From Leptospira ilyithenensis (GTDB lineage: Bacteria; Spirochaetota; Leptospiria; Leptospirales; Leptospiraceae), in NCBI RefSeq assembly GCF_004771005.1, contig NZ_RQHV01000043.1, positions 186,001 to 250,000 of the forward strand: a stretch of 64,000 nt of DNA, read 5' to 3'. Below the pieces are notes generated by a model. The model ran no database searches. It was not told the origin of the DNA and was given only the letters and a program-made list of their open reading frames with translations. How positions within the stretch are numbered: position 1 is the stretch's first letter; the number at the start of each line of letters is the position of its first letter. The translations under genes were made by a program, and so were the position numbers. Shown here in pieces: positions 25,704-33,533 of this stretch.

Positions 25704-28241
25704 TTATTTCAAAAAGGGCTTAAATTCCAATCGATACTTACCTTCTGAGTAGCTTTTCTCCGAAAAAAGGATCTTTCTATGCACTCCATTTATATAATCC
25801 TTCACCAAATTTCCGTAAAACGGGCTGCCGAGGTTTCCACTATTTCCGATAGGAAGCTGGGTCACAGATTCATCAAACCTTCCGTAGTCGATGACTCTTC
25901 TTTTGGAAGGCCCTGATGTAGCGGTCCAATCTTCTTTCATCAATTTGTATTTGAGATTATTAACTACCTCTGCTCCACCGGGACCCGGCAAAGGACCAAT
26001 ATCAAATATTTTGCCGATCAAAGGAATCACTCCGAGAGGGTGAGGGTGTTTGATTTTATATAAATTTTTCCACCGCCAAAGAGATGGGGATCTTGATACA
26101 TGTTCTTCGAGATAGGAAGCAGTATCTTCCAAAGACCGAATCAATATGTCTTCTCTGGTTTCAATCGTATTTTTTGTATTTTGATCATCCCAAAATTTGG
26201 AATCAGGGTTTTGGATGATACCTCTGTATGCATTCCAATATTCCGCAAAATCCCCGTACAGCTTGAATTTATCTTCACCTAACTCATCTATAACGATGTT
26301 CTTCAAAGCAAGATAAAAGAACACATCGTAAACCGCACCACCTTGCGAATTCAAATCATGTTCGAAATTCCAGGCTTTTAAAATCCCGAGAGCTTGTTTT
26401 GCAGAACGGGACTTCACTTTTTCCAAAGAAGGCAAAGCGATCTCCAGATAACGGGGAGCAAATGATGAAACAGTATCTGTCTGTAGGGAAGCCATATCCT
26501 CCAGTGTCCACTTGTCTTGTCTTCCCAAAACATCCGCTAAACGAAGAAATCTGTCCCTGGGTTGCCAATTTCCTTCAGGATATCCGAGACCGGGCAATTT
26601 CTGAGAAGTCACCATATTGTTTGCCGTGATGATGATTCCGTTCTTAGGATTGATAATTTTCGGATTTTGTGAAGAAGGCAGATAACCGATCACATCATTT
26701 TCCCCTGTGGAACCATCTAAAATTTTACGGGAATTCCCGGACTTCAAAATGGGGAATCTGCCTACGGAATAATAAGCAATATTTCCTTTGGAATCCGCAT
26801 AACTAAAGTTAAGGCCAGGAGCACCGATCAAAGAAGAAGCACTGTCCAATTCTCTGAAACTGGTAGAGCGGCCCATTTGATAAATTACATCCAAAAGCGG
26901 GTTGGGTAGATGATGGTGTGCCCAATACAAACTCACAGGTTTTCCCATATAACCTTTGATATGTTCGGTAATGATAGGACCATGGGAGGAGATTTTGATT
27001 TCGAAAGGTATGGGGTCTTTTCCTTTTACCAAGATCGGATCCGAATAGGTTTGCAAGGGAACCCATTTCCCCTTTTCCATTACCTTGTCTCCGGAAACGA
27101 TCTCCGAATAAAGATTCACATCGTCTTGTTCCAACATGGTAAGTCCCCACGCCTTATCCTTATTATGTGCAATCAACGGAAAAGGGAGAATGGAAAGAAA
27201 ATAACCGTAATTTTCATACCCGGGAAAACGAATATGCGCTTCATACCAAGCTCCCGGATTTGATAATGCGATATGAGGGTCATTCGCAAGGATGGCACCG
27301 CCACTTGCCGAACGGGAAGGAGCAATCAACCAGGAATTACTTCCCTCCAAAGGTTCGATCGGAAGAATCAGGTTTGAGACCTCATCAATTAACCTGCGCA
27401 ATGCGATCGTATCGGTTCCCGATTGTGGTGAGATATTATTTGTCGAATACTCACTCCTTGCTTTCCAAGTGGAATCATTCCTTAACGTACGATCCGAATC
27501 AGAATTGGAAGAAAGTTTGGGAGACCCGGGTTGCGATTCCAGGATCGTCGCTCCTTTTTCCAAATCATACCTTGGAAAAAGTTCATGTACGTTTCTGTCC
27601 TTTAATTCCGATTCCAAAATGGTATAGAGACTATCCGTCTTGATTCCTTCTGCAAACGAAAACCCCATATAAAACAGAAAAGAGATCGCATCGATTCTAT
27701 TAAATGGTCTTGGTTTGGTTCCTAAAATGGTATATTCGATAGGAAAATTTCCCTCTTCCACAAATGCATTTACACCCGTAAGGAAAGCGTCCAATTCTTC
27801 CCAAGCCCCGGGATAAAGGTGTTTTTCGGAATTAGCATATTCTTCCGCAGTTTTTTTAAGAAGTAAGGATTTTAAAAATTTGTCAGACTCGAGTAACTTG
27901 TCTCCGAATAACTCGGTAAGATCTCCACGACCGATCCGTCTCTGCAATTCCATCTGGAAAAGCCTATCCTGAGCGATCGTATAACCTAACGCAAAATAGG
28001 CGGACAAGGAATCTCCTGCATCGATATGCGGAATCCCGTTTGCATCCCGAATTACGGTCACGTTCGTCTTGATAAAAGGATGTTTTTTCAGACCGTTGTA
28101 TTCCGGAGCTTTGGACGCAACGAGTCCCCAAAAAATAAAATGAAGTAAGACAGGTAAGGCCAGAATAAAGACAACCCCTCCGTAAACAAAGGGGTGTTTT
28201 TTGAATTGTTTCGAAATAGAATCTAAAATGGGAAAGTTCAT
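25704..28241 (-). CDS. Penicillin-acylase family N-terminal nucleophile hydrolase
   Basis: About 845 residues from ATG 28241. One N-terminal membrane/signal span (VYGGVVFILALPVLLHFIFW), then the alpha-chain (RDANGIPHIDAGDSLSAYFALG, QDRLFQMELQRRIGRGDL), a spacer, and the Ntn-hydrolase cleavage point LEGSNSWLIAPSRSASG, where the Ser after Gly would become the catalytic N-terminus. ANDPHIALSNPGAWYE and later NNMVTSQKLPG are also family motifs. These enzymes cleave amides such as beta-lactams or acyl-homoserine lactones; the substrate here is unknown. It starts 14 bp after the upstream gene stop, so both are probably one transcript. Confidence 0.87.
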   Translation of the reverse strand: MNFPILDSISKQFKKHPFVYGGVVFILALPVLLHFIFWGLVASKAPEYNGLKKHPFIKTNVTVIRDANGIPHIDAGDSLSAYFALGYTIAQDRLFQMELQRRIGRGDLTELFGDKLLESDKFLKSLLLKKTAEEYANSEKHLYPGAWEELDAFLTGVNAFVEEGNFPIEYTILGTKPRPFNRIDAISFLFYMGFSFAEGIKTDSLYTILESELKDRNVHELFPRYDLEKGATILESQPGSPKLSSNSDSDRTLRNDSTWKARSEYSTNNISPQSGTDTIALRRLIDEVSNLILPIEPLEGSNSWLIAPSRSASGGAILANDPHIALSNPGAWYEAHIRFPGYENYGYFLSILPFPLIAHNKDKAWGLTMLEQDDVNLYSEIVSGDKVMEKGKWVPLQTYSDPILVKGKDPIPFEIKISSHGPIITEHIKGYMGKPVSLYWAHHHLPNPLLDVIYQMGRSTSFRELDSASSLIGAPGLNFSYADSKGNIAYYSVGRFPILKSGNSRKILDGSTGENDVIGYLPSSQNPKIINPKNGIIITANNMVTSQKLPGLGYPEGNWQPRDRFLRLADVLGRQDKWTLEDMASLQTDTVSSFAPRYLEIALPSLEKVKSRSAKQALGILKAWNFEHDLNSQGGAVYDVFFYLALKNIVIDELGEDKFKLYGDFAEYWNAYRGIIQNPDSKFWDDQNTKNTIETREDILIRSLEDTASYLEEHVSRSPSLWRWKNLYKIKHPHPLGVIPLIGKIFDIGPLPGPGGAEVVNNLKYKLMKEDWTATSGPSKRRVIDYGRFDESVTQLPIGNSGNLGSPFYGNLVKDYINGVHRKILFSEKSYSEGKYRLEFKPFLK

Positions 28242-28254
28242 CACCAACTCCTGG

Positions 28255-29457
28255 TTATTGCAAAGATTTGAGGCTACGAATTCTGTCCTGTTTGTCTTGA
28301 GAATCCCAAGCAGTTTTTGAAAATGATTCCACTTGATAAAACTTTGTTTTGTATTCGTCCTTGTAAGGATAAACCAGCTCTCTATCCGGCTCAGTTGTTT
28401 TTGCCGCTTGGAGTTTTCTTAAACCCTCCTCTCCCTGATTGAACCATTCGGGGTCAATCGGAAGATTGACTCTATGTCCCCGAAAAGAGGTCGCGAGGAA
28501 CGGGCCGTCCAAATCTTTATCTCTTAGGATTTTTCCAAAAAATATAAATTCCACTTCATTGGAACCTGATTTCAAATCACCGTCGTGAATCGCATAGGCA
28601 ATGTATTCTCCGTTTTTCTCGTCTTTCAAATTCGCTTCAAGATGATATTTGCCTTTTTTATAAACATTCACAATTGCTTTTACAACCAAAGAACCGTCTT
28701 GCAATGAATCACTGAACACTCCGTTGAATTCGGCAGGGATCGTCGGCGACGAAAAGAAACTACTTGTAACAGTTGTTTTATTGCCTTCCGATCCGTAAGT
28801 GATGTCGGCAACAAGAGACATTTGTCCCCAGTCCGCCTTCATAGGCTTCCAAGAGAAAGTGAAAACATTATCGCCCCGAGTTTGATCTCCGTCGACTCCG
28901 TTATCATTTACGGAAGCACTGATCGCACCATATCTTTGTCCTTCCCACTCTCTGAACACTTGATGGGAATCAATGGATACTTTCACCCGGTTGCGGGATT
29001 TGTCTCTGCACTCGAGAGTAACGTAAATTGAATCTTTATTACCGATCACTGCCCAGGTTTTAGGCTGGAACAAACAAACGTATCCGTTTCCGTCTTTTGT
29101 TTTGGGATCCAACTGGTAGTCGGGAGAATTTTCAATAATGAAAGGAAATGCCAAATCATGATTTAAGATCGACATCGGCCTGGAAAAAGGAGGATACTGA
29201 GCCCACTCGGTATACTGCTCAAGTACATGTTGCACGGTTGCCCCGTCGTCAGGGATGCCTGCTTCCCCGGAATCACCGGTCCGACCCGCATAATCCCCGC
29301 TTGTTGGATCATTGGATCCAGACATTATATCTTGTTTTGATTTTTGTCTTTTTTCCGACTCGGAGTCACTACTCTCTTTTAAAACGAAAAAGAGAACTGC
29401 AACAATCAATAACAAAACAACTGCTAGATAAACACCGTATTTACGGAAAAGATCCAT
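28255..29457 (-). CDS. Membrane-anchored protein with choice-of-anchor-X-like domain
   Basis: A 400-residue protein with an N-terminal membrane anchor (YLAVVLLLIVAVLFFVLK), a charged serine-rich stalk (residues 25-75), and an extracytoplasmic beta-rich domain. The sequence VNDNGVDGDQTRGDNVFTF near residue 185 is the calcium-loop-like signature (DxGxxGDxxAGDGVFT) of choice-of-anchor X proteins. Function unknown; surface display is inferred. A hairpin that includes the ribosome binding site lies directly before the start codon. Confidence 0.62.
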   Translation of the reverse strand: MDLFRKYGVYLAVVLLLIVAVLFFVLKESSDSESEKRQKSKQDIMSGSNDPTSGDYAGRTGDSGEAGIPDDGATVQHVLEQYTEWAQYPPFSRPMSILNHDLAFPFIIENSPDYQLDPKTKDGNGYVCLFQPKTWAVIGNKDSIYVTLECRDKSRNRVKVSIDSHQVFREWEGQRYGAISASVNDNGVDGDQTRGDNVFTFSWKPMKADWGQMSLVADITYGSEGNKTTVTSSFFSSPTIPAEFNGVFSDSLQDGSLVVKAIVNVYKKGKYHLEANLKDEKNGEYIAYAIHDGDLKSGSNEVEFIFFGKILRDKDLDGPFLATSFRGHRVNLPIDPEWFNQGEEGLRKLQAAKTTEPDRELVYPYKDEYKTKFYQVESFSKTAWDSQDKQDRIRSLKSLQ

Positions 29458-29458
29458 A

Positions 29459-29493
29459 CCTCAAACCACCTTTTTTAAAAAACGGTTTTGAGG
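29459..29493 (-). promoter_or_regulatory. Hairpin covering the ribosome binding site of the anchor-X gene
   Basis: On the minus strand CCTCAAAACC pairs with GGTTTGAGG-type bases ending 1 bp before the ATG; the loop contains GTTTTTTAAAAAAG. The GAGG of the stem is the only Shine-Dalgarno candidate, so folding would hide it. It could alternatively be the terminator of the upstream transglycosylase gene. Confidence 0.4.
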
Positions 29494-29525
29494 CTGGATC
29501 CAATCCTTTGGATGTAAAGTAAAAT

Positions 29526-30191
29526 TTATTCTTCTTCGAAGAGAGCTAAATCATAAGAAAGAGATCCGGTTGTTTCGAATTCTTTCCAAGTCTGATAATG
29601 ATTCGCAATCGATCTAGGGTAAGAAGGCAACCCTCCCCACTTTTTCCAACCGCCAAGACCGGCATTATAAGCAAGAAGTGCATCTTTAGGAGAACCGGTT
29701 TCCTTCATTAGATCATTCAAAAATAGTACCCCCAGCTTTAAATTGGTGGTAGCATGAAACAGCTCATTCTTGTCCGAATAGGCGATCCCTTTTGTTTTGG
29801 ATAACCATTTAGCCGTTGCAGGCATAATCTGCATATAACCCAAAGCCCCTTTGTGAGACTTCGCAGTGCGCTTGAATTGGGATTCGGTTTGGATCACTCC
29901 CAAGAGAAAAGCGACTTTGTCGATTTCATTTTCTCCCGCAAACTCGGACCGTTTTGGAAATTGGAGCATTCTGGAAGCGGAAAGGATGGAAAGGGAAAGC
30001 GTTTCTCTTTCTTCTCTCTCGAGACCAGGACGCACCAGGGAAATGTATTGGGTAATCTTTGCCATTTCCGTTCTTTGTGAGCCAAAATCGGATTCTGAGC
30101 TCGCCTTTCCGTAAGATTCTAGGAAGAATACCCCCAGACTTAGACATAAAGCGATGATTTTTGAAATTCGGTTTCTATTTTCGCGTAGCAT
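29526..30191 (-). CDS. Lytic transglycosylase (SLT domain)
   Basis: A 221-residue secreted murein-cleaving enzyme. The ATG at 30191 is chosen because GAGGGG lies 8 bp upstream; the longer frame lacks support. Signal peptide ISKIIALCLSLGVFFLESYG, then the SLT fold: VIQTESQFKRTAKSHKGALG with the catalytic Glu, GYMQIMPATAKWL, and LLAYNAGLGGWKKWG. It cleaves the glycan strand to 1,6-anhydromuramyl ends. Its upstream region holds three regularly spaced palindromes, the first only about 14 bp from the start codon. Confidence 0.88.
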   Translation of the reverse strand: MLRENRNRISKIIALCLSLGVFFLESYGKASSESDFGSQRTEMAKITQYISLVRPGLEREERETLSLSILSASRMLQFPKRSEFAGENEIDKVAFLLGVIQTESQFKRTAKSHKGALGYMQIMPATAKWLSKTKGIAYSDKNELFHATTNLKLGVLFLNDLMKETGSPKDALLAYNAGLGGWKKWGGLPSYPRSIANHYQTWKEFETTGSLSYDLALFEEE

Positions 30192-30204
30192 TGTTTTCGC
30201 CCCT

Positions 30205-30280
30205 CTTGTGCATCGCACAAGATATGGCCAGTTTTTTATGCGACGCACTATTGTCTATTTCTTTTTGTGCGGTGCACCAA
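30205..30280. promoter_or_regulatory. Three phased palindromes between transglycosylase and hydrolase array
   Basis: Site 1 CTTGTGCATCGCACAAG (30205-30221) is perfect. Site 2 TATGC-GAC-GCACT is centred near 30243. Site 3 TTGTGC-GGT-GCACCAA is centred near 30272. Centres are 30 and 29 bp apart, close to three helical turns, so all sites face one side of DNA. The consensus is TTGTGC-N3-GCACAA. They sit over the likely promoter of the minus-strand transglycosylase gene and 300-380 bp before the first hydrolase gene. Confidence 0.6.
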
Positions 30281-30583
30281 AAAGGATCATATCCAGCGAA
30301 TCGTTTTTCATTCAACCGAGCATTCTGAGCATAGCAGTTACTCCCGCCATCCAATTGACCGTTCCTTTGATTTATCTGATGTTATCCGATCTTATTTAAG
30401 TTCCTATCTTGCCGATTTCCAAAAATTTACCTCAGCAAGGGCTCAAATGGGGCCAAATCTCATCGTGGTTCCCTAAAAATGGCATGTTTATGATAAATTT
30501 ATGTCGAATCTGGCAAAAAAAATTCTTGCCTTAATTTTGCCAAATAAATACAACAATATACTCAGGTTCATAGGAGAACGAAA
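30281..30583. other. Spacer before the hydrolase array
   Basis: No supported gene here. TATACT near 30556-30561 is a plausible -10 for the first array gene, with a weak -35, and AGGAG lies 8 bp before its ATG. The stretch is longer than the spacers between copies 2 and 3 and does not share their upstream sequence. Confidence 0.4.
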
Positions 30584-31405
30584 ATGCAAAAGCGAACAAT
30601 TTTAAATTTACTAACTGCGGCAATGACTCTGGCACTTGCAGGATCACTTAGCGCACAAACTTATACAGTTTTCATTCATGGAAAATCCGGTTCCAACCAC
30701 AATGGGGTAGGTACCACAGATGTTAATAACTACTGGGGTAGCTCAACAAACAGCGTTTCCGGTTCTAAAATCTTCATCGGTTATGATGGAACGACTGACC
30801 CAAGAACTTACGGTTCTTCCCGTGCACAAACAAATGTAACTACAGGACTTACCAACTATTGCAAAAATGGAAAATCTTGTAAGATCGTTTGCCACTCTGC
30901 AGGTTGTTACGCAATCGAATATTGGTTGTCCAACCTAGGCGGAACTGCTTCTTCCAAAGGTTTTAGCATCACAAAAGTAACTGCACTTGCTGCTGCTTCC
31001 GGTGGGTCTGAACTTGCTTCCGCTCTGAATGGAATCACTTTCGGTTTCGGTGGAAATGCAATGGACAAAGCTTTGATCGTTGGAACTGCTCGTGGTGCCT
31101 TCAATCACAACAACACTGGTTCCATTGGTGTTTACCATGTTCCTGGTTACAAAGGTATGATCGGTGCATCTCTCATCCTACCTGGTGAAGATGATTATGC
31201 TGTGGCTTACCACTCTTCTTGCGGATACAACCGCACAGGCGGACTTAGCAAATGCCAATCCTCCCTCACTCAAAGCGAAGGAATCTGGCCTTTTAACTCC
31301 AATCAAACTTACGTTCAATACAGCGGTCACTACAGAGCTCCTTCTGTTGCAGCCAGCGGTCTTTACTTGAACCACTCTGAAATTAAAGCAGAAGGTTACA
31401 GATAG
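30584..31405 (+). CDS. Secreted alpha/beta-hydrolase-like protein, array copy 1
   Basis: A 273-residue protein with a signal peptide ending LAGSLSAQ (about 25 residues). The mature part begins TYTVFIHGKSGSNHNGVGTT: the HG sequence resembles an oxyanion-hole loop. KIVCHSAGCYAIEYWL near residue 105 looks like a nucleophile elbow with Ser in xHSxG. LPGEDDYAVAYHSSCGY and LNHSEIKAEGYR may supply the acid and His. Six cysteines in the mature part could form disulfides. I do not know a named family; lipase/esterase-like activity is inferred. Signal sequence differs from copies 2 and 3, while the mature parts are nearly the same. Confidence 0.75.
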   Translation: MQKRTILNLLTAAMTLALAGSLSAQTYTVFIHGKSGSNHNGVGTTDVNNYWGSSTNSVSGSKIFIGYDGTTDPRTYGSSRAQTNVTTGLTNYCKNGKSCKIVCHSAGCYAIEYWLSNLGGTASSKGFSITKVTALAAASGGSELASALNGITFGFGGNAMDKALIVGTARGAFNHNNTGSIGVYHVPGYKGMIGASLILPGEDDYAVAYHSSCGYNRTGGLSKCQSSLTQSEGIWPFNSNQTYVQYSGHYRAPSVAASGLYLNHSEIKAEGYR

Positions 31406-31439
31406 TCTCTACTTTTTAATTTCATTCTTCTCCGAAAGG

Positions 31440-31467
31440 GGCTAACCGAAAGGTTAGCCTTTTTTTT
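31440..31467 (+). terminator. Rho-independent terminator of copy 1
   Basis: GGCTAACC-GAAA-GGTTAGCC, a perfect 8-bp stem with a tetraloop, followed by eight T. It ends the copy 1 transcript, so each array gene is its own unit. Confidence 0.9.
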
Positions 31468-31503
31468 GCCCTTTTCCTACATAAAAGCCCGAAAAATCAT
31501 GTT

Positions 31504-31554
31504 CGGAAATTTATTTCTGCCCTTTTTGAAAATATGTTGCCACACTTGTAATAT
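31504..31554 (+). promoter_or_regulatory. Promoter and operator-like site of copy 2
   Basis: TTGAAA (31526-31531), 17 bp, TAATAT (31549-31554) precede copy 2. A dyad CGGAAATTTATTTCTG lies at 31504-31519 just upstream of the -35 element. The same arrangement recurs before copy 3. Confidence 0.6.
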
Positions 31555-31594
31555 ATTCGTCTTGTTTCTCAAAGAGACTTTGGAGAAAAAAAAT

Positions 31595-32401
31595 ATGCGA
31601 CAAATCATTACGGGAATTGCTGCCATTCTGTTTACAACAGGGATCAGCGCACAAACTTATACAGTTTTCATTCATGGAAAATCCGATTCCAACCACAATG
31701 GGGTAGGTACCACAGACGTTAATAACTGCTGGGGAACTTCTACAAGCACCGTTTCCGGTTCTAAAATCTTCATCGGTTATGATGGAACGACTGACCCTAG
31801 AACTTATGGCTCTGCCCGTGCACAAACAAATATAACTACAGGACTTACTACCTACTGTAAAGGTACCAACTCTTGCAAGGTCGTTTGCCACTCTGCAGGT
31901 TGTTATGCAATCGAATATTGGTTGTCCAACCTAGGCGGAACTGCTTCTTCCAAAGGTTTTAATATCACAAAAGTAACTGCACTTGCTGCTGCTTCCGGTG
32001 GGTCTGAACTTGCTTCCGCTCTGAATGGAATCAGTTTCGGTTTCGGTGGAAATGCAATGGACAAATCTTTGATCGTTGGAACTGCTCGTGGAGCTTTCAA
32101 TCATAACAACACTGGTTCTATTGGTGTTTACCATGTTCCTGGTTACAAAGGTATGATCGGTGCATCTCTCATCCTACCTGGTGAAGATGATTATGCTGTA
32201 GCTTACCACTCTTCTTGCGGATACAACAAAGCAGGCGGACTTAGCAAATGCCAATCTTCCCTCACTCAAAGTGAAGGAATCTGGCCTTTTAATTCCAATG
32301 TGACATACACTCAATACACTGGTCACTACAGAGCTCCTTCTGTTACGGCAACAGGATTGTATTTGAACCACCCTGAAATTAAAGCTGAAGGTTACAGATA
32401 G
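31595..32401 (+). CDS. Secreted alpha/beta-hydrolase-like protein, array copy 2
   Basis: A 268-residue paralogue from ATG 31595 (GGAG about 10 bp upstream; the longer frame from 31466 begins in the promoter). Signal peptide RQIITGIAAILFTTGISAQ, then a mature part almost the same as copies 1 and 3, with CHSAGCY, GEDDYAVAYHSSCGY and NHPEIK. Two changes stand out: KSD replaces KSG in the HG-loop, and NNCWG replaces NNYWG, giving an odd seventh cysteine in the mature protein. Function inferred as for copy 1. Confidence 0.75.
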   Translation: MRQIITGIAAILFTTGISAQTYTVFIHGKSDSNHNGVGTTDVNNCWGTSTSTVSGSKIFIGYDGTTDPRTYGSARAQTNITTGLTTYCKGTNSCKVVCHSAGCYAIEYWLSNLGGTASSKGFNITKVTALAAASGGSELASALNGISFGFGGNAMDKSLIVGTARGAFNHNNTGSIGVYHVPGYKGMIGASLILPGEDDYAVAYHSSCGYNKAGGLSKCQSSLTQSEGIWPFNSNVTYTQYTGHYRAPSVTATGLYLNHPEIKAEGYR

Positions 32402-32434
32402 TCTCTACTTTTTAATTTCATTCTTCTGCGAAAG

Positions 32435-32463
32435 GGCTAGCCGAACAAGTTAGCCTTTTTTTT
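32435..32463 (+). terminator. Rho-independent terminator of copy 2
   Basis: GGCTAGC/GTTAGCC stem (one G-T pair) with loop CGAACAA, then eight T. It is a diverged copy of the copy 1 terminator. Confidence 0.85.
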
Positions 32464-32498
32464 GCCCTTTTCTACATAAAAGCCCACAAAACCGTGTT

Positions 32499-32549
32499 CA
32501 GAAATTTATTTCTGCCCTTTTTAAAAATATGTTGCCACATTTGTAATAT
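32499..32549 (+). promoter_or_regulatory. Promoter and operator-like site of copy 3
   Basis: CAGAAA-TTTA-TTTCTG (32499-32514, perfect), then TTAAAA (32521-32526), 17 bp and TAATAT (32544-32549). The -35 differs by one base from copy 2, which may change strength. Confidence 0.6.
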
Positions 32550-32590
32550 TTTCGTCTTATTTCAGGAAAGACACTTTGGAGAAAAAAAGT

Positions 32591-33397
32591 ATGCGACGCA
32601 TCATTACGGGAATTGCTGCCATTCTGTTTACAACAGGGATCAGCGCACAAACTTACACCGTGTTCATTCACGGAAAATCAGGATCTAACCACAATGGAGT
32701 AGGTACCACAGACGTTAACAACTACTGGGGAACTTCTACAAGCACTGTATCAGGATCTAAAATCTTCATCGGTTACGATGGAACGACTGACCCTAGAACT
32801 TACGGTTCTTCCCGTGCACAAACAAATGTAACTACAGGACTTACTAACTACTGTAAAGGTACCAACTCTTGTAAGGTTGTTTGTCACTCTGCAGGTTGTT
32901 ACGCAATCGAATATTGGTTAGCTAGCTTAGGCGGAACTGCTACTTCCAAAGGTTTTAACATCACAAAAGTAACTGCACTTGCTGCTGCTTCCGGTGGGTC
33001 TGAACTTGCTTCCGCTCTGAATGGCGCTACTTTCGGTTTCGGTGGAAATGCAATGGACAAAGCTTTGATCGTTGGAACTGCTCGCGGTGCCTTCAATCAC
33101 AACAACACTGGTTCCGTTGGTGTTTACCATGTTCCTGGTTACAAAGGTATGGCAGGTGCATCTCTCATCCTACCTGGTGAAGATGATTATGCTGTGGCTT
33201 ACCACTCTTCTTGCGGATACAACAAAGCAGGTGGATTGGACAAATGCCAATCTTCCCTCACTCAAAGTGAAGGAATCTGGCCTTTTAATTCTAATGTGAC
33301 ATACACTCAATACACTGGTCACTATAGAGCTCCTTCTCTTACGGCAACAGGATTGTATTTGAACCACTCTGAAATTAAAACAGAAGGTTACAGATAG
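32591..33397 (+). CDS. Secreted alpha/beta-hydrolase-like protein, array copy 3
   Basis: A 268-residue paralogue from ATG 32591 (GGAG upstream; the TTG at 32576 lies over that site). Signal peptide RRIITGIAAILFTTGISAQ. The mature part restores KSGSNHNG and NNYWG, keeps VVCHSAGCYAIEYWL, GEDDYAVAYHSSCGY and LNHSEIKTEGYR, and differs at scattered sites (LASLGGTATS, GATFGFGG, GLDKCQSS). Conserved candidate catalytic residues in all three suggest all remain active. A different terminator follows. Confidence 0.75.
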   Translation: MRRIITGIAAILFTTGISAQTYTVFIHGKSGSNHNGVGTTDVNNYWGTSTSTVSGSKIFIGYDGTTDPRTYGSSRAQTNVTTGLTNYCKGTNSCKVVCHSAGCYAIEYWLASLGGTATSKGFNITKVTALAAASGGSELASALNGATFGFGGNAMDKALIVGTARGAFNHNNTGSVGVYHVPGYKGMAGASLILPGEDDYAVAYHSSCGYNKAGGLDKCQSSLTQSEGIWPFNSNVTYTQYTGHYRAPSLTATGLYLNHSEIKTEGYR

Positions 33398-33434
33398 ATC
33401 GAAAGATCAATTATCCTTTATCTGAAAGGAAAAG

Positions 33435-33462
33435 CCCGGACATTTTGTTCGGGTTTTTTTTT
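33435..33462 (+). terminator. Rho-independent terminator of copy 3
   Basis: CCCGGACA-TTT-TGTTCGGG stem with one G-T pair, followed by a run of T. Unlike the terminators of copies 1 and 2, so the repeat unit ended inside copy 3's tail. Confidence 0.85.
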
Positions 33463-33533
33463 GAACTTAATATGATTTTCTACTAGGTATTGAAAAATTT
33501 ACTGATATTCTTGTTCAGGCTTGGACAACAAAA

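Larger units (their letters stand above)
30584..33397 (+). repeat. Tandem array of three about 1-kb gene units
   Basis: Start codons are spaced 1011 and 996 bp. After the stops of copies 1 and 2 the sequence continues nearly identical through the terminator, a TTTGCCCTTTT segment, the operator-like dyad and promoter into the next gene. Thus the repeated unit is gene plus terminator plus next promoter, as produced by unequal crossing over. Confidence 0.85.

Noticed and set aside
27167..27643. A 158-codon plus-strand frame in the penicillin-acylase gene
   Set aside because: Antisense shadow of a well-supported long gene.
30205..30280. Phased palindromes as a CRISPR array
   Set aside because: Only three short, imperfect units without fixed repeats and unique spacers; operator sites fit better.
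30907..33367. Repeated minus-strand frames of 65-67 codons in all three array genes
   Set aside because: They are antisense shadows that repeat because the genes are repeated; no ribosome binding sites or start conservation.
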